46,645 nucleotides of DNA, from the NCBI GenBank assembly GCA_019751755.1, contig JAIENA010000180.1, positions 1 to 46,645 on the forward strand, given 5' to 3'. Origin of the DNA: Burkholderiaceae bacterium. Lineage in GTDB: Bacteria > Pseudomonadota > Gammaproteobacteria > Burkholderiales > Burkholderiaceae_D. A program made the translations under genes and the position numbers. Numbering within the stretch: the stretch's first letter is position 1; every line of letters starts with the position of its first letter. The notes beneath the pieces were generated by a model. It saw nothing but the letters and a program-made list of their open reading frames with translations, had not been told where the DNA came from and did no database searches. Of the stretch, positions 38,801-46,645 are shown in pieces.

Positions 38801-40452
38801 GCTTGGTTTTCTCTCTGCGCACGCAGCGCCTGTTTATCGGTTTTGCCGACCGCCGTCAGCGGCAGGCTGTCCAGCATGTCGAAGCGGTCGGGCAACTTGT
38901 ATTCGGCGATGCCGAGTTGGCGCAGGTATTTGCGCAAGTCCACGGTGCGCAAGCCCGCGTGCTTCGGCACAATGCAGGCGCAGCTGGTTTCGCCCAGCGC
39001 CGCATGCGGTACCGACACCAGCGCCGCCTGCAACACGCCGGGATGCTTGAGCAGCAGGTTTTCCACTTCCTCGGCGGCGATCTTCTCGCCGCCCCGGTTG
39101 ATCTGGTCTTTGACGCGGCCGACCACTTTCAGGTAACCGTCGGCGCCACGCTGCACCAGGTCGCCGGTCGCATAAAAGCCGTCCGCGTCGAATACGCGCG
39201 CATTGTGTTCAGGTGCCTGGTAATAGCCACGGAAGGTGTAGGGGCCGCGCGTGGCCAGCATGCCGGTTTCGCCGGCGCGGACCTCATTGCCATCGGCGTC
39301 GCGCACCCGCACTTCATCGTGCAGGCACATCGGGCTGCCTTGCGTGCCAAAGACCAGGTGCGGCGGATCGTCCAGGCGGGTGTAATTGACCAGGCCTTCG
39401 GCCATGCCGAACACTTGCTGCAAGGCGCAGCCCAGCACCTGCGGCACACGCCGCGCCAATGCTTCGGCAAAGCTGGCGCCGCCCACCTGCAGCAGGCGCA
39501 GCGAGGCCAGTTGCGCGCGCAGCGCCGGCGACGCGTCCACCGCCTGTAGCCACAAGGCCACGGCCGACGGCACCAGCGCCGCCATCGTCACACCATGGCG
39601 GGCGATCAGGCGCAGGCAGTTCAACGGTTCCGGCGACGGCGCCAGCACCACCGTGCCACCGGCATGGAACACGCCCAGCGCGCCGGGAGAACTGAGCAGG
39701 AAGTTGTGGCCGGCCGGCAGTGCGCACAGGTAGCGCGTGGCGGGTGACAGGCGGCAGATTTCCGCGCTGCGGCGCACGCTGTAGTAATAGTCGTCGTGGG
39801 TGCGCGGGATCAGTTTCGGCGTGCCGGTGCTGCCGCCGGACAGCTGGAAGAAGGCGACTTCGCCGGCGGGCGTGGGCTGTGGCGCGGGTCCGTCCTGTGG
39901 CATGCCGTCGTACTCAGTGCCCGCCAACAGTTGGCCCAGGTCTTGCGCGTCCTGCTGCGCTGCCAGCAGCAGCACATGCGCCAACGGCGGCGTCGCCGCC
40001 TGCAATTCGCTGATAAAAGCACCATCGCCAAACAGGCCATGCGTGCCGGCAGCAATCAACAGGCGCGGTTGCAATTGCTGCGCATAGGCCAGCAGCTCCA
40101 GGCGCTGGTGGCTGAACAGCGCATTGACGGGCGCGATGCCGGCCTTCAGCAGGCCAAAGAACACGACATAAAACTCCGCCACGTTCGGCAATTGCACCAG
40201 CGCCGTATCGCCCTGCCCCAGCCCGCGCCGGGCCAGCGCCTGCGCCAGGGACGTGGATTGCGCATCGAGTTCACGGTAAGTGACCGCGCGCTCGCCGCAC
40301 AGGATCGCCACGGCGTTGGGGTTGCCTGCGCACTGGCGCGCCAGCATGGCCGTCAACGGCTCGCCGGTCCAGTAGCCAAGCTGGCGGTAACGCTGGGCGG
40401 CGGCGTCCGGCCAGCGCGTGAAGGGGATCGCCTTGCGAACTGGCGTGGTCAT
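38797..40452 (-). CDS. entE: 2,3-dihydroxybenzoate-AMP ligase EntE
   Basis: This 551-residue stand-alone adenylation enzyme activates 2,3-dihydroxybenzoate with ATP and loads it on the EntB carrier. The A3 core reads LSGGSTGTPKLIPRTHDDY and the A7-A8 region includes YATGDLV and GRVKDQINRGGEKI. The catalytic Lys lies near the C-terminus (LTAVGKTDKQAL). Length matches EntE/DhbE. Start and end overlap entC and entB respectively by four bases each, evidence for one coupled unit entC-E-B-A. Confidence 0.96.
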   Translation of the reverse strand: MTTPVRKAIPFTRWPDAAAQRYRQLGYWTGEPLTAMLARQCAGNPNAVAILCGERAVTYRELDAQSTSLAQALARRGLGQGDTALVQLPNVAEFYVVFFGLLKAGIAPVNALFSHQRLELLAYAQQLQPRLLIAAGTHGLFGDGAFISELQAATPPLAHVLLLAAQQDAQDLGQLLAGTEYDGMPQDGPAPQPTPAGEVAFFQLSGGSTGTPKLIPRTHDDYYYSVRRSAEICRLSPATRYLCALPAGHNFLLSSPGALGVFHAGGTVVLAPSPEPLNCLRLIARHGVTMAALVPSAVALWLQAVDASPALRAQLASLRLLQVGGASFAEALARRVPQVLGCALQQVFGMAEGLVNYTRLDDPPHLVFGTQGSPMCLHDEVRVRDADGNEVRAGETGMLATRGPYTFRGYYQAPEHNARVFDADGFYATGDLVQRGADGYLKVVGRVKDQINRGGEKIAAEEVENLLLKHPGVLQAALVSVPHAALGETSCACIVPKHAGLRTVDLRKYLRQLGIAEYKLPDRFDMLDSLPLTAVGKTDKQALRAQRENQA

Positions 40453-41567
40453 GCCGCCTCCTGCATATCGAGCGCGCGCAGCATGGTTTGCAGCTTGGCC
40501 TGGGTTTCCGCCCACTCGGCATCGGGGCACGATTCCGCCACGATGCCGGCGCCGGCGAACAGGCGGATGCGATTGCCGTGGACCTGGCCGCAGCGGATGG
40601 TGACGGCCCATTCGCCGTTGCCGTCGGCGTCGCACCAGCCGACCGCGCCGGCAAACAAGCCGCGCTCAAATGGCTCCACCAGGTCGATCAGCTTGCGCGC
40701 ACCGCGTGTCGGAAAGCCGCACACAGCCGGCGTCGGGTGCAGCAAGGCGGCCAGTTGCAGCGCGCTTTGCGCGGGATCGGCCAGCACGCCGTGGATCGGC
40801 GTCGACAAATGCCACATGGCGCTGGTGCTCAACAGCGACGGCGCGGCAGGGATACTTAATTCCCGGCACAGCGGCGCCAGCACGCGGCGGATCTCGTCCG
40901 TCACCAGCCGGTGTTCATACGTGTCCTTGGCCGACGCCAGCAGCGCATCGCCGGTGGCGCGGTCTTGTTGCGGGTCCGGCTGACGGCGCGCGGAACCGGC
41001 CAGCGGATTGGAATACAAGTGCGCGCCCTCCTTGCGCACCAGCAGTTCCGGGCTGACGCCGACCAGTTCGGAGCCGTCGGCCTGCGGTAAACAGAACTGG
41101 TAGCCGGACGGGTTTTGCGCCGCCAGGCGATGAAAAATGTTGGCCGCATCGAGCTCGCCATCGAGCTCCACGTCCAACACGCGCGACAACACGGCCTTGC
41201 GGATATCGCTCAGGCCGAAGTTCGCCACGGCCTGGCGCACGCCTTGTTTATAGCGGTCTTCGCCCGGCACGCTGTGCGCCGAACGGATCGCCGGCATGGC
41301 GGCGGTCAGATGGCCGCTGCTGTTGCGGGCTGCGCGGTCAAACCATTCCACCTGTTGCGGCACGATCAGCGCCGACGGCTGGGTGGCGTCGAACGGCAGT
41401 GCGCCGATCACGACCGGGTTCAATATGCCGTCGGCACGGGCGCGGCGCAGGGTCTGGTCGATCTCGTGCTGCAGCTGGTGGCCGCTGGCCGCTGGCGTCA
41501 CAATACGCGCGGCGACGCCATGCGCACGGACGCTGCGATGCGGTGACATGAATAGTGTCGTTGCCAT
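40449..41567 (-). CDS. entC: Isochorismate synthase EntC
   Basis: This 372-residue enzyme converts chorismate to isochorismate, the entry step to 2,3-dihydroxybenzoate. The chorismate-binding core is clear: NPLAGSARRQPD, LSTSAMWHLSTPI, HPTPAVCGFPT, and AGAGIVAESCPDAEWAETQ at the C-terminus. Length is slightly below E. coli EntC (391). A GAGAGG ribosome site precedes the ATG. It lies 134 bases after the receptor gene, the largest gap in the siderophore run. Confidence 0.95.
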   Translation of the reverse strand: MATTLFMSPHRSVRAHGVAARIVTPAASGHQLQHEIDQTLRRARADGILNPVVIGALPFDATQPSALIVPQQVEWFDRAARNSSGHLTAAMPAIRSAHSVPGEDRYKQGVRQAVANFGLSDIRKAVLSRVLDVELDGELDAANIFHRLAAQNPSGYQFCLPQADGSELVGVSPELLVRKEGAHLYSNPLAGSARRQPDPQQDRATGDALLASAKDTYEHRLVTDEIRRVLAPLCRELSIPAAPSLLSTSAMWHLSTPIHGVLADPAQSALQLAALLHPTPAVCGFPTRGARKLIDLVEPFERGLFAGAVGWCDADGNGEWAVTIRCGQVHGNRIRLFAGAGIVAESCPDAEWAETQAKLQTMLRALDMQEAA

Positions 41568-41701
41568 CGTTACCTCTCGGTTCAGGTAAATGCTGGCGGT
41601 GGCTGGCGGGTATCGGTTGGAAGTTGCTGCTGGCGGGAGGGCTGGCGGGGGCAGTGGCTGCCGGTGTTGCGGTGTTGCGGGTATGACGGATATTGCGGGT
41701 G
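41568..41701 (-). other. C-rich, G-poor intercistronic leader before entC
   Basis: No gene is seen in this 134-base gap. The minus-strand transcript would be clearly richer in C than G, with imperfect CGCAACAC-type repeats (41668-41690 on the plus strand as GGTGTTGCGGTGTTGCGGG). No Fur box, sigma-70 promoter or hairpin terminator was found. Rho-type sites have such composition; the assignment is speculative. Confidence 0.35.
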
Positions 41702-43654
41702 TCAGAAACCGTAGGTCGCGCTGACGTAGTAGTTGCGGCCCAATTCGTTATAGGCGAACGACTTGTTCTTCTGTTCCAGGTCGACGCCGGTCAGGTTTTT
41801 CACACCGGTGCGCACGCTCCAGTGCTGGTCGATTTTTGCCACGACACCGAGGTCGACGCGGGTATAGCCGGGCAGCTCCTTGCTGTCATACAGCTGCTTG
41901 CCGGTATAGTGCGCCGACAGCGTGGTGGTCAGCTTGCCGGTGGCTTTCCAGTTCAGACTGACCTTGCCCATGTTTTCCGGCCGACTGTCGGGCGTGATCG
42001 ACTTGCCGTTTTCGTCGGTGTAGTCCGCGTTCAGGTGCGTGAAATTGGCGCTGGCCGACCAGCCTGGCGCCAGTTCCACTTCGCCCTGCAATTCAATCCC
42101 GGCGGTTTTCGCCTGCGCCACGTTGATCCAGCGGCGGGCGGGTAGCGCGGCATCGTAATAGGCCACGATCAAATCCTTGACATCGTTGTGGAACACAGCG
42201 GCCGTCAGGTCCCAGCCCTTGCGGTGTACTTCAACACCGAACTCGATGTTGGTGGAGGTTTCCGGTTTCAAGTCCGGGTTGCCCGACAGGTAGCAACTAC
42301 CGCCGCAGCTGACGATGCTGTATTCCTTGCTCAACTGGTACGCTTCGGGCGCCTTGAACGCTTTGCTGACGCCACCTTTGACGGTGATGCCGTTGCCGTC
42401 TTGCCAGACCAGGTAGCTTTTCGGCGTAAAGCGGCTGCCATAGGTGCTGGTATCGTCGAAGCGGCCACCCAGCGTCAGGTGCAGGCGTTCGGCCAGTGCG
42501 ATTTCATCTTCCGCGAACAGCGCCTTGGAATCGATGCCGATGCGGCCCGAGGTTTTATAGGTCAGCGCATCCTTGATGACCTGGCGGCGCGCATCGATAC
42601 CGGCCGTGATGGTGTGGCGGCCCAGATTGCCGCTGCCGTAGAACTTGGCGTAGGTATTGTCTTCCTTCAGCACGCGCTGTTGTGGCTTGTCGTAGCGGCT
42701 ATTGAAGTCATCGATGGTGGCCAGTTCCTTGGTGATAAAGGCCGTGGTGGTGAAACTGCCCCAGTCGCCACGGTGCGTGACGCCGCCGGTGCGACGGTTG
42801 ATTTCCTGTTCGCGGAAATCCTTGGCCTCGAAATTCCACGCCGGGTAAAACGCGTAGTAATACATGCCGCGCGGACGGTGGTCGTGGTTCCACGCCAGGT
42901 CGATGTCGAGCGACTGGTTGCCGGCCAATTGCACGGTGGCGCTGCCGCTGAGGTTTTGCGCCTTCTTCGCTTCCAGGCGCGCCGGGCGGGTCTGGTCCGA
43001 GGCGGAACTGGAATACCAGGCGTCGCGGTTCAGGACATCGCCATTGATGGCCAGGCTGACGGTGTCGCTGACGGCGCCAGCCGCCGACACGCCGATGCGG
43101 CGCGAGGTGCCTTCGTCGCCGCCGGACACCACGCGGTAGTCCGCCGTGACAGCACCGGTCCAGGCCTGGGCGGCGGGTTTGGTGATGATGTTGATGACAC
43201 CGCCGATCGCATCGGAACCGTACAGCGCCGCCATCGGGCCGCGCACGATTTCCACGCGCTTGATATTGCTGAGCGGGATCGAGGAAAAGTCAAAGTCGCC
43301 GCCGCGCCACAAAGCGCCGGACGACGAGACGCGCTTGCCGTTCACCAGCATCAGCGTGTACTTGCTGTCGAGGCCACGGATCTGGATGCTGTCACGGCCG
43401 GTGCCGTCGTTATTGGTATTGATGCCGACGGTTTCGCGCAGCAGGTCGCCAATGCTGTTGACGGGCGTGCGGGCGATATCTTCCGCCGTGATCACCGTGG
43501 TAAAGGCCGGCGCGGCGGCGGCCGAGTGGTTGCGCAGCGACGCGGTGACGATCACGACGTTTTCGTCGCTGCCGCTGGCCGGCGCCGGCGCAGCTGCAGC
43601 CGTGCTGCAGATGGCGGCAATGCTTGTCGCCAAGAGGGTTCTCGTAATGGACAT
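41702..43654 (-). CDS. TonB-dependent catechol-siderophore receptor (FepA/CirA type)
   Basis: This 650-residue outer-membrane receptor has a signal peptide (residues 1-22). A TonB-box-like ENVVIVTAS follows at about 31-39, then a plug domain (about 45-160, with RGLDSKYTLMLVNGKRV and VEIVRGPMAALYGSDAIGG). The rest is a 22-strand barrel ending in aromatic Phe (YYVSATYGF). It most resembles CirA/IrgA-type catecholate receptors. It is the first gene after the Fur-controlled promoter. No ribosome site is apparent before the ATG. Confidence 0.94.
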   Translation of the reverse strand: MSITRTLLATSIAAICSTAAAAPAPASGSDENVVIVTASLRNHSAAAAPAFTTVITAEDIARTPVNSIGDLLRETVGINTNNDGTGRDSIQIRGLDSKYTLMLVNGKRVSSSGALWRGGDFDFSSIPLSNIKRVEIVRGPMAALYGSDAIGGVINIITKPAAQAWTGAVTADYRVVSGGDEGTSRRIGVSAAGAVSDTVSLAINGDVLNRDAWYSSSASDQTRPARLEAKKAQNLSGSATVQLAGNQSLDIDLAWNHDHRPRGMYYYAFYPAWNFEAKDFREQEINRRTGGVTHRGDWGSFTTTAFITKELATIDDFNSRYDKPQQRVLKEDNTYAKFYGSGNLGRHTITAGIDARRQVIKDALTYKTSGRIGIDSKALFAEDEIALAERLHLTLGGRFDDTSTYGSRFTPKSYLVWQDGNGITVKGGVSKAFKAPEAYQLSKEYSIVSCGGSCYLSGNPDLKPETSTNIEFGVEVHRKGWDLTAAVFHNDVKDLIVAYYDAALPARRWINVAQAKTAGIELQGEVELAPGWSASANFTHLNADYTDENGKSITPDSRPENMGKVSLNWKATGKLTTTLSAHYTGKQLYDSKELPGYTRVDLGVVAKIDQHWSVRTGVKNLTGVDLEQKNKSFAYNELGRNYYVSATYGF

Positions 43655-43680
43655 GTGAATCGGTTTGTTTTTAAAGGAAT

Positions 43681-43699
43681 GAGAATGATATTGATTCTC
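43681..43699. promoter_or_regulatory. Fur box upstream of the receptor gene
   Basis: GAGAATGATATTGATTCTC is a near-perfect palindrome that closely matches the Fur consensus GATAATGATAATCATTATC and covers the -10 box of the receptor promoter. Ferric-iron repression of the siderophore genes is the expected result. Confidence 0.9.
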
Positions 43700-43713
43700 A
43701 TTACCGATGTAAA
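43685..43713 (-). promoter_or_regulatory. Sigma-70 promoter of the siderophore operon
   Basis: On the minus strand TTTACA (43708-43713) and TATCAT (43685-43690) are separated by exactly 17 bases, each one mismatch from consensus. The -10 lies inside the Fur box. Transcription should start near 43678, giving a leader of about 24 bases. Confidence 0.8.
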
Positions 43714-43772
43714 CAATTATTTAACATTTCCATTGTGGTGAAGGGGAATTGCGGATGCTGAGTTGGCTGTAT

Positions 43773-44516
43773 TCAACAGCCGTAGCTGGTGACGATGGTG
43801 CGCGGGTCCAGCAGCGTGAAGTGGGCCTGGTCGCGGTGTCCGGCGCGCCAGTCGGGGCACAGGGTTTCCATGGCGGTGAAATGCAAGCGCCCCTGCCCGG
43901 CGTTGATACCTTCGATACCTTCGATGCCGTCGATACGAACGGCCTCAAAACCGAAGTAGCGGCCCACCATGGGAAACAGGGCTTTATAGATGCTTTCCTT
44001 GGCGGAAAAAGCGATGGCCAGCGCCAGCGGATAGGGCAGCGTCGATTGCTGGCGCAATACCTGTAGCTCCTGTGGCGTCATCGCGTAATGCTCGGTACTG
44101 GCGATGGCTTCCGGCGCCAGTGCGGCTTCGATATCGATGCCGATGCCCTGGAGGCACCCTGCCCTGACGGCCGTGGCGGCGGCATAGATATCGGTGTGGC
44201 TAATGGCGCCCAACACCCCTTGCGGCCACAGTGGTTCGCGCTGCGGACCGGTGCCGATTTGCGCATCCGGCCAGCCTATCTCCGCCAACGCGCGCCGGGC
44301 GGCGATACGGCCAAACAGGTATTCGGCCTGGCGCTTCGGGACGCAGCGATCCATGTTCGGCGGATAGGCGACGCCGGCCTGCGCGAAGGCGGTCGGAACG
44401 TAGCGTTGCAGGTCGTAGCGCAACAGGTGTACCTGCACGTCGCCACCACCGGCGCGGCAATGCAGGTGCTGGCTGTGCAGCAGGCCTGGGATGGGGGGCG
44501 TGGCGTCGGTGTGCAT
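43773..44516 (-). CDS. entD: EntD-like 4'-phosphopantetheinyl transferase
   Basis: This 247-residue enzyme installs the phosphopantetheine arm on the EntB and NRPS carrier domains. The Sfp/EntD signatures are present: GIGIDIE (metal-binding Asp/Glu, about residues 123-129) and FSAKESIYKALFP (about 167-179). EYLFGRIAARRAL and PLWPQGVLGAISHT are typical of EntD. It lies upstream of the Fur-box promoter, so it seems separately expressed, after the lysR-type gene on the same strand. A repeat GIEGIEGIN marks a small insertion near the C-terminus. Confidence 0.93.
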   Translation of the reverse strand: MHTDATPPIPGLLHSQHLHCRAGGGDVQVHLLRYDLQRYVPTAFAQAGVAYPPNMDRCVPKRQAEYLFGRIAARRALAEIGWPDAQIGTGPQREPLWPQGVLGAISHTDIYAAATAVRAGCLQGIGIDIEAALAPEAIASTEHYAMTPQELQVLRQQSTLPYPLALAIAFSAKESIYKALFPMVGRYFGFEAVRIDGIEGIEGINAGQGRLHFTAMETLCPDWRAGHRDQAHFTLLDPRTIVTSYGC

Positions 44517-44618
44517 GGCGCGCGAGTGTAGCAGGCCGGGGTGGTGGCGCGCCAGGTGTCGAATCGGTCAACGGGTCTAACGCAGTATATTCCGGACCGT
44601 CTACGTGCTATCGCCCCC

Positions 44619-45515
44619 TTAGCCGACATTGCTGAACAGCTCGGCCGTCCAATCGGCGAACGCCCGCATCGCCGGAGAGAGAAAGCGGTGATGGGGGTAG
44701 AGCAGTGATACCGTCACAGGTGCCGGCCGCCTGTCGGCCATTACCTCGACCAATTCTCCGGTCCGCAATTGGTCTGTCACCAGAATCTCGGCTAACTGCA
44801 TCAGGCCACATCCTTGTAGGCCCAGCTTGATGTACAGCCCGGTCTCGTTAACTGCTACCGTGCCAGGAACCGGAACAGTGACGGTATCTCCATCGTCGGT
44901 AAAATGCAGCTCACTTCCCCGCCGCGTCGTGCTGGAAAAGTAGTGGATCGCCCGGTGTCGTTGCAAATCCTCTAGCCCCTTGGGAGTACCCTTTTCGTCC
45001 AAATATGACGGTGCCGCGCAGGTGATCCAACGCAGCTCCCCCAACCCGCGCGCGACCAGCGTCGAGTTATGGAGGCTTCCGGTGCGGATGACGCAATCGA
45101 CACCTTCCTGTATCAAGTCCACCTGACGATCATTTACACCGATCATCAGGTAGATATCGGGGTAGCGCCGCCGAAAATGCTCCAACTGCGGCAGGATCAA
45201 GGCATGCGCAATGCCCCCCGGCATATCCACGCGCAGCCGCCCTTGTGGACGCTCGGCAGAGCCGTGTAGGCTAGACTCCGTGTCGTCAATCAGGTCGAGT
45301 ATCTCGCGGCAGCGGTGTAGGTACCTCTCACCTTCCGGCGTCAAGCTGAGGTTTCTAGTGGAACGATTCAGCAGGCGTATCTGCAAATGTTTTTCGAGCC
45401 TTTTGATGATGCCTGTGACTGACGACGCCGGTAAGCCCAGGGTCTCTGCTGCGCGTACAAAACTCCTGCTTTCGACGACGCGAAGAAATACCTGCATTGC
45501 TTGTACGCGATCCAT
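44619..45515 (-). CDS. LysR family transcriptional regulator
   Basis: This 298-residue regulator has the LysR winged helix (residues 1-60, with FLRVVESRSFVRAAETLGL and LEKHLQIRLLNRSTRNLSLT) and a periplasmic-binding-like effector domain. ATG 45515 with AGGA upstream is preferred to an upstream in-frame ATG. It diverges from the NmrA-type reductase gene, the classic arrangement for a LysR regulator and its target; a dyad in the shared region is at 45570-45587. Codon use (TTA, CTA, more A/T) differs from genes to the left, suggesting separate origin. Confidence 0.94.
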   Translation of the reverse strand: MDRVQAMQVFLRVVESRSFVRAAETLGLPASSVTGIIKRLEKHLQIRLLNRSTRNLSLTPEGERYLHRCREILDLIDDTESSLHGSAERPQGRLRVDMPGGIAHALILPQLEHFRRRYPDIYLMIGVNDRQVDLIQEGVDCVIRTGSLHNSTLVARGLGELRWITCAAPSYLDEKGTPKGLEDLQRHRAIHYFSSTTRRGSELHFTDDGDTVTVPVPGTVAVNETGLYIKLGLQGCGLMQLAEILVTDQLRTGELVEVMADRRPAPVTVSLLYPHHRFLSPAMRAFADWTAELFSNVG

Positions 45516-45569
45516 GTGTTGTCCTGATAGCGATAGGAAAAACGGCACTATAACCCAACATTGTTCGCA

Positions 45570-45587
45570 TTTTCTGCATGATGAAAA
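45570..45587. promoter_or_regulatory. Candidate LysR operator
   Basis: TTTTCTGCATGATGAAAA is an interrupted dyad (TTTTC/GAAAA arms) containing T-N11-A, the common LysR-binding form. It lies in the divergent region between the lysR-type gene and the NmrA-type gene. A TATAGT -10-like box for the latter is at 45624-45629. Confidence 0.5.
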
Positions 45588-45660
45588 CCTCCATGGCTAC
45601 TTTTTCCGCGTCGCAGCACTCGTTATAGTGCAGGCATCAAACCTACAGGAGAAGTCATCA

Positions 45661-46645
45661 ATGTCCAATCAAGACCGCCAACTGCTGGTGCCGTTAACGA
45701 TGAACCAAGCAGAACCTAACGCTATGTCTCAAAACATTCTGGTGCTCGGTGCTGGGGAACTTGGCCTACCGGTGCTGCGCAGTCTTGCTCAACGCGCGAA
45801 GGGCATCGACGGTGGGAAGATCAGCGTGCTGCTGCGCGCAAGCGCCGTTGAGTCCAGTGTGCCAGGCAAGCAACATGATATCGCCGAGATCAGTGGTCTT
45901 GGGATCGAGATCGTCATCGGCGATCTTGTGAAGAGCTCCACCGATGAGCTCGCCGCAGTATTCACGCAATATGACACAGTCATAGGGTGCGCCGGCTACG
46001 CGGCGGGCATCGACACGCCAATGAAGTTGGCGCGGGCTGCACTGCAAGCCCGAATCCCAAGGTACTTCCCATGGCAGTTCGGCGTCGATTTTGACGTGAT
46101 CGGTCGCGGCAGTCCGCAGGACATCTTCGACGCACAGTTGGACGTGCGCGAGTTGCTGCGTGGTCAGCACCAGACTGAATGGGTCATCATCTCGACCGGC
46201 ATGTTCATGAGCTACCTGTTTGAGCCGGAATTCGGCGTCGTCAATCTTGAAGAAAACGCAGTTCACGCCCTTGGCAGCCTCGACACCGCTGTGACGCTGA
46301 CGACGCCGGATGATATCGGCGCGCTCACTGCCGAGATCGTGTTTGCGCAACCCCGTATCCGGAACGAGATCGTGTATCTAGCGGGCGACACAGTTACGTA
46401 CCGTGAGGTCGCCGACAAGCTGCAAGCGGCACTTGGCCAGCCCTTCAGCCGCTCGGCGTGGAGCGAGGAGTATTTGCTGGGCGAGTTGGCCCGCGACCCG
46501 CAGAATATGATGCGTAAGTATCGTGCAGCCTTTGCTCAAGGACGGGGTGTCGCTTGGGATAAGAGTGGCACGTTCAATAGCCAACGCGCACTTCCGGTTA
46601 CCGACGTGGCATCGTGGATCAATGCGAACCTAATTTCTGGCCGTA
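45661..46645 (+). CDS. NmrA/isoflavone-reductase-like NAD(P)-binding protein (3' end missing)
   Basis: The open frame runs from an ATG with ACAGGAG upstream to the window edge with no stop, at least 328 residues. A Rossmann NAD(P)-binding motif ILVLGAGELGLPVLR (about residues 24-38) follows an unusual 21-residue leader; the ATG at 45724 would remove it and is an alternative start. FPWQFGVDFD and STGMFMSYLF resemble the NmrA/phenylcoumaran-reductase group, which act as aromatic alcohol reductases or redox sensors. The divergent LysR-type gene is its likely regulator. GC is lower than in the siderophore genes. Confidence 0.85.
   Translation, partial: MSNQDRQLLVPLTMNQAEPNAMSQNILVLGAGELGLPVLRSLAQRAKGIDGGKISVLLRASAVESSVPGKQHDIAEISGLGIEIVIGDLVKSSTDELAAVFTQYDTVIGCAGYAAGIDTPMKLARAALQARIPRYFPWQFGVDFDVIGRGSPQDIFDAQLDVRELLRGQHQTEWVIISTGMFMSYLFEPEFGVVNLEENAVHALGSLDTAVTLTTPDDIGALTAEIVFAQPRIRNEIVYLAGDTVTYREVADKLQAALGQPFSRSAWSEEYLLGELARDPQNMMRKYRAAFAQGRGVAWDKSGTFNSQRALPVTDVASWINANLISGR

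Noticed and set aside
43765..43781. GGCTGT-ATTCA-ACAGCC hairpin at the end of entD, as terminator
   Set aside because: Only six base pairs, overlaps the stop codon and has no U run.
44517..44618. Fur box or promoter for entD
   Set aside because: No Fur-like dyad; TTGACC and TACACT elements occur but at the wrong spacing to form a promoter.

Overview
The window is high-GC, gene-dense DNA from a Gram-negative bacterium. Gene order, codon use and domain choice (ureDABCEFG-J, SulP, stand-alone FixJ-type receivers, PepSY/DUF3649/DUF3325 beside a TonB receptor) suggest a betaproteobacterium, probably Burkholderiales and possibly an Oxalobacteraceae relative such as Massilia, Duganella or Janthinobacterium. 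That placement is inference; no rRNA or other marker is present. No tRNA, rRNA, CRISPR array, insertion sequence or integrase was seen, and no gap between genes exceeds 300 bases.

Left part (1-9 kb): an exported metallo-beta-lactamase-fold hydrolase and a small acyltransferase flank a complete urease operon on the minus strand (ureD, A, B, C, E, F, G and a UreJ/HupE membrane protein). Its genes overlap or nearly touch. Upstream of ureD lies a consensus sigma-54 promoter and, further upstream, a near-ideal NtrC-type palindrome, so the urease genes look nitrogen-regulated. A CPA1-type cation/proton antiporter reads away on the plus strand.

Middle part (9-20 kb): an exported DUF885 peptidase-like protein, then a signalling block on the minus strand. 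The block holds a receiver-PAS-GGDEF-EAL protein, a methyl-accepting chemotaxis protein with a stand-alone receiver, and a receiver-histidine kinase translationally coupled to a FixJ/LuxR-type regulator. The receivers of the kinase and of the GGDEF-EAL protein are close paralogues. A sugar/maltose-type O-acetyltransferase, a SulP anion transporter and a TetR repressor follow.

Right part (20-44.5 kb): a catechol siderophore locus, all on the minus strand. From a Fur-box promoter at about 43.7 kb, transcription would pass through a TonB-dependent receptor, entC, entE, entB and entA (2,3-dihydroxybenzoate synthesis and activation), an RND adaptor and RND pump, DUF3325, DUF3649 and PepSY membrane proteins, a Fes-like esterase, an MbtH protein, a 2484-residue dimodular NRPS (C-A-T-C-A-T-TE) and an EntS-like exporter. 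A tetR gene with its own putative promoter ends the run, and an EntD-like phosphopantetheinyl transferase lies just upstream. The second adenylation domain carries the EntF serine code. The first has an unusual code with acidic residues, so the predicted product is a DHB-X-Ser oligoester (X possibly a basic amino acid) rather than enterobactin. Most of this system is one tightly packed run of about 23 kb; no ABC importer or periplasmic binding protein is present.

Right edge (44.6-46.6 kb): a LysR regulator diverges from an NmrA-type reductase that runs off the window. Both have visibly lower GC and different codon use, which suggests a separately acquired pair.
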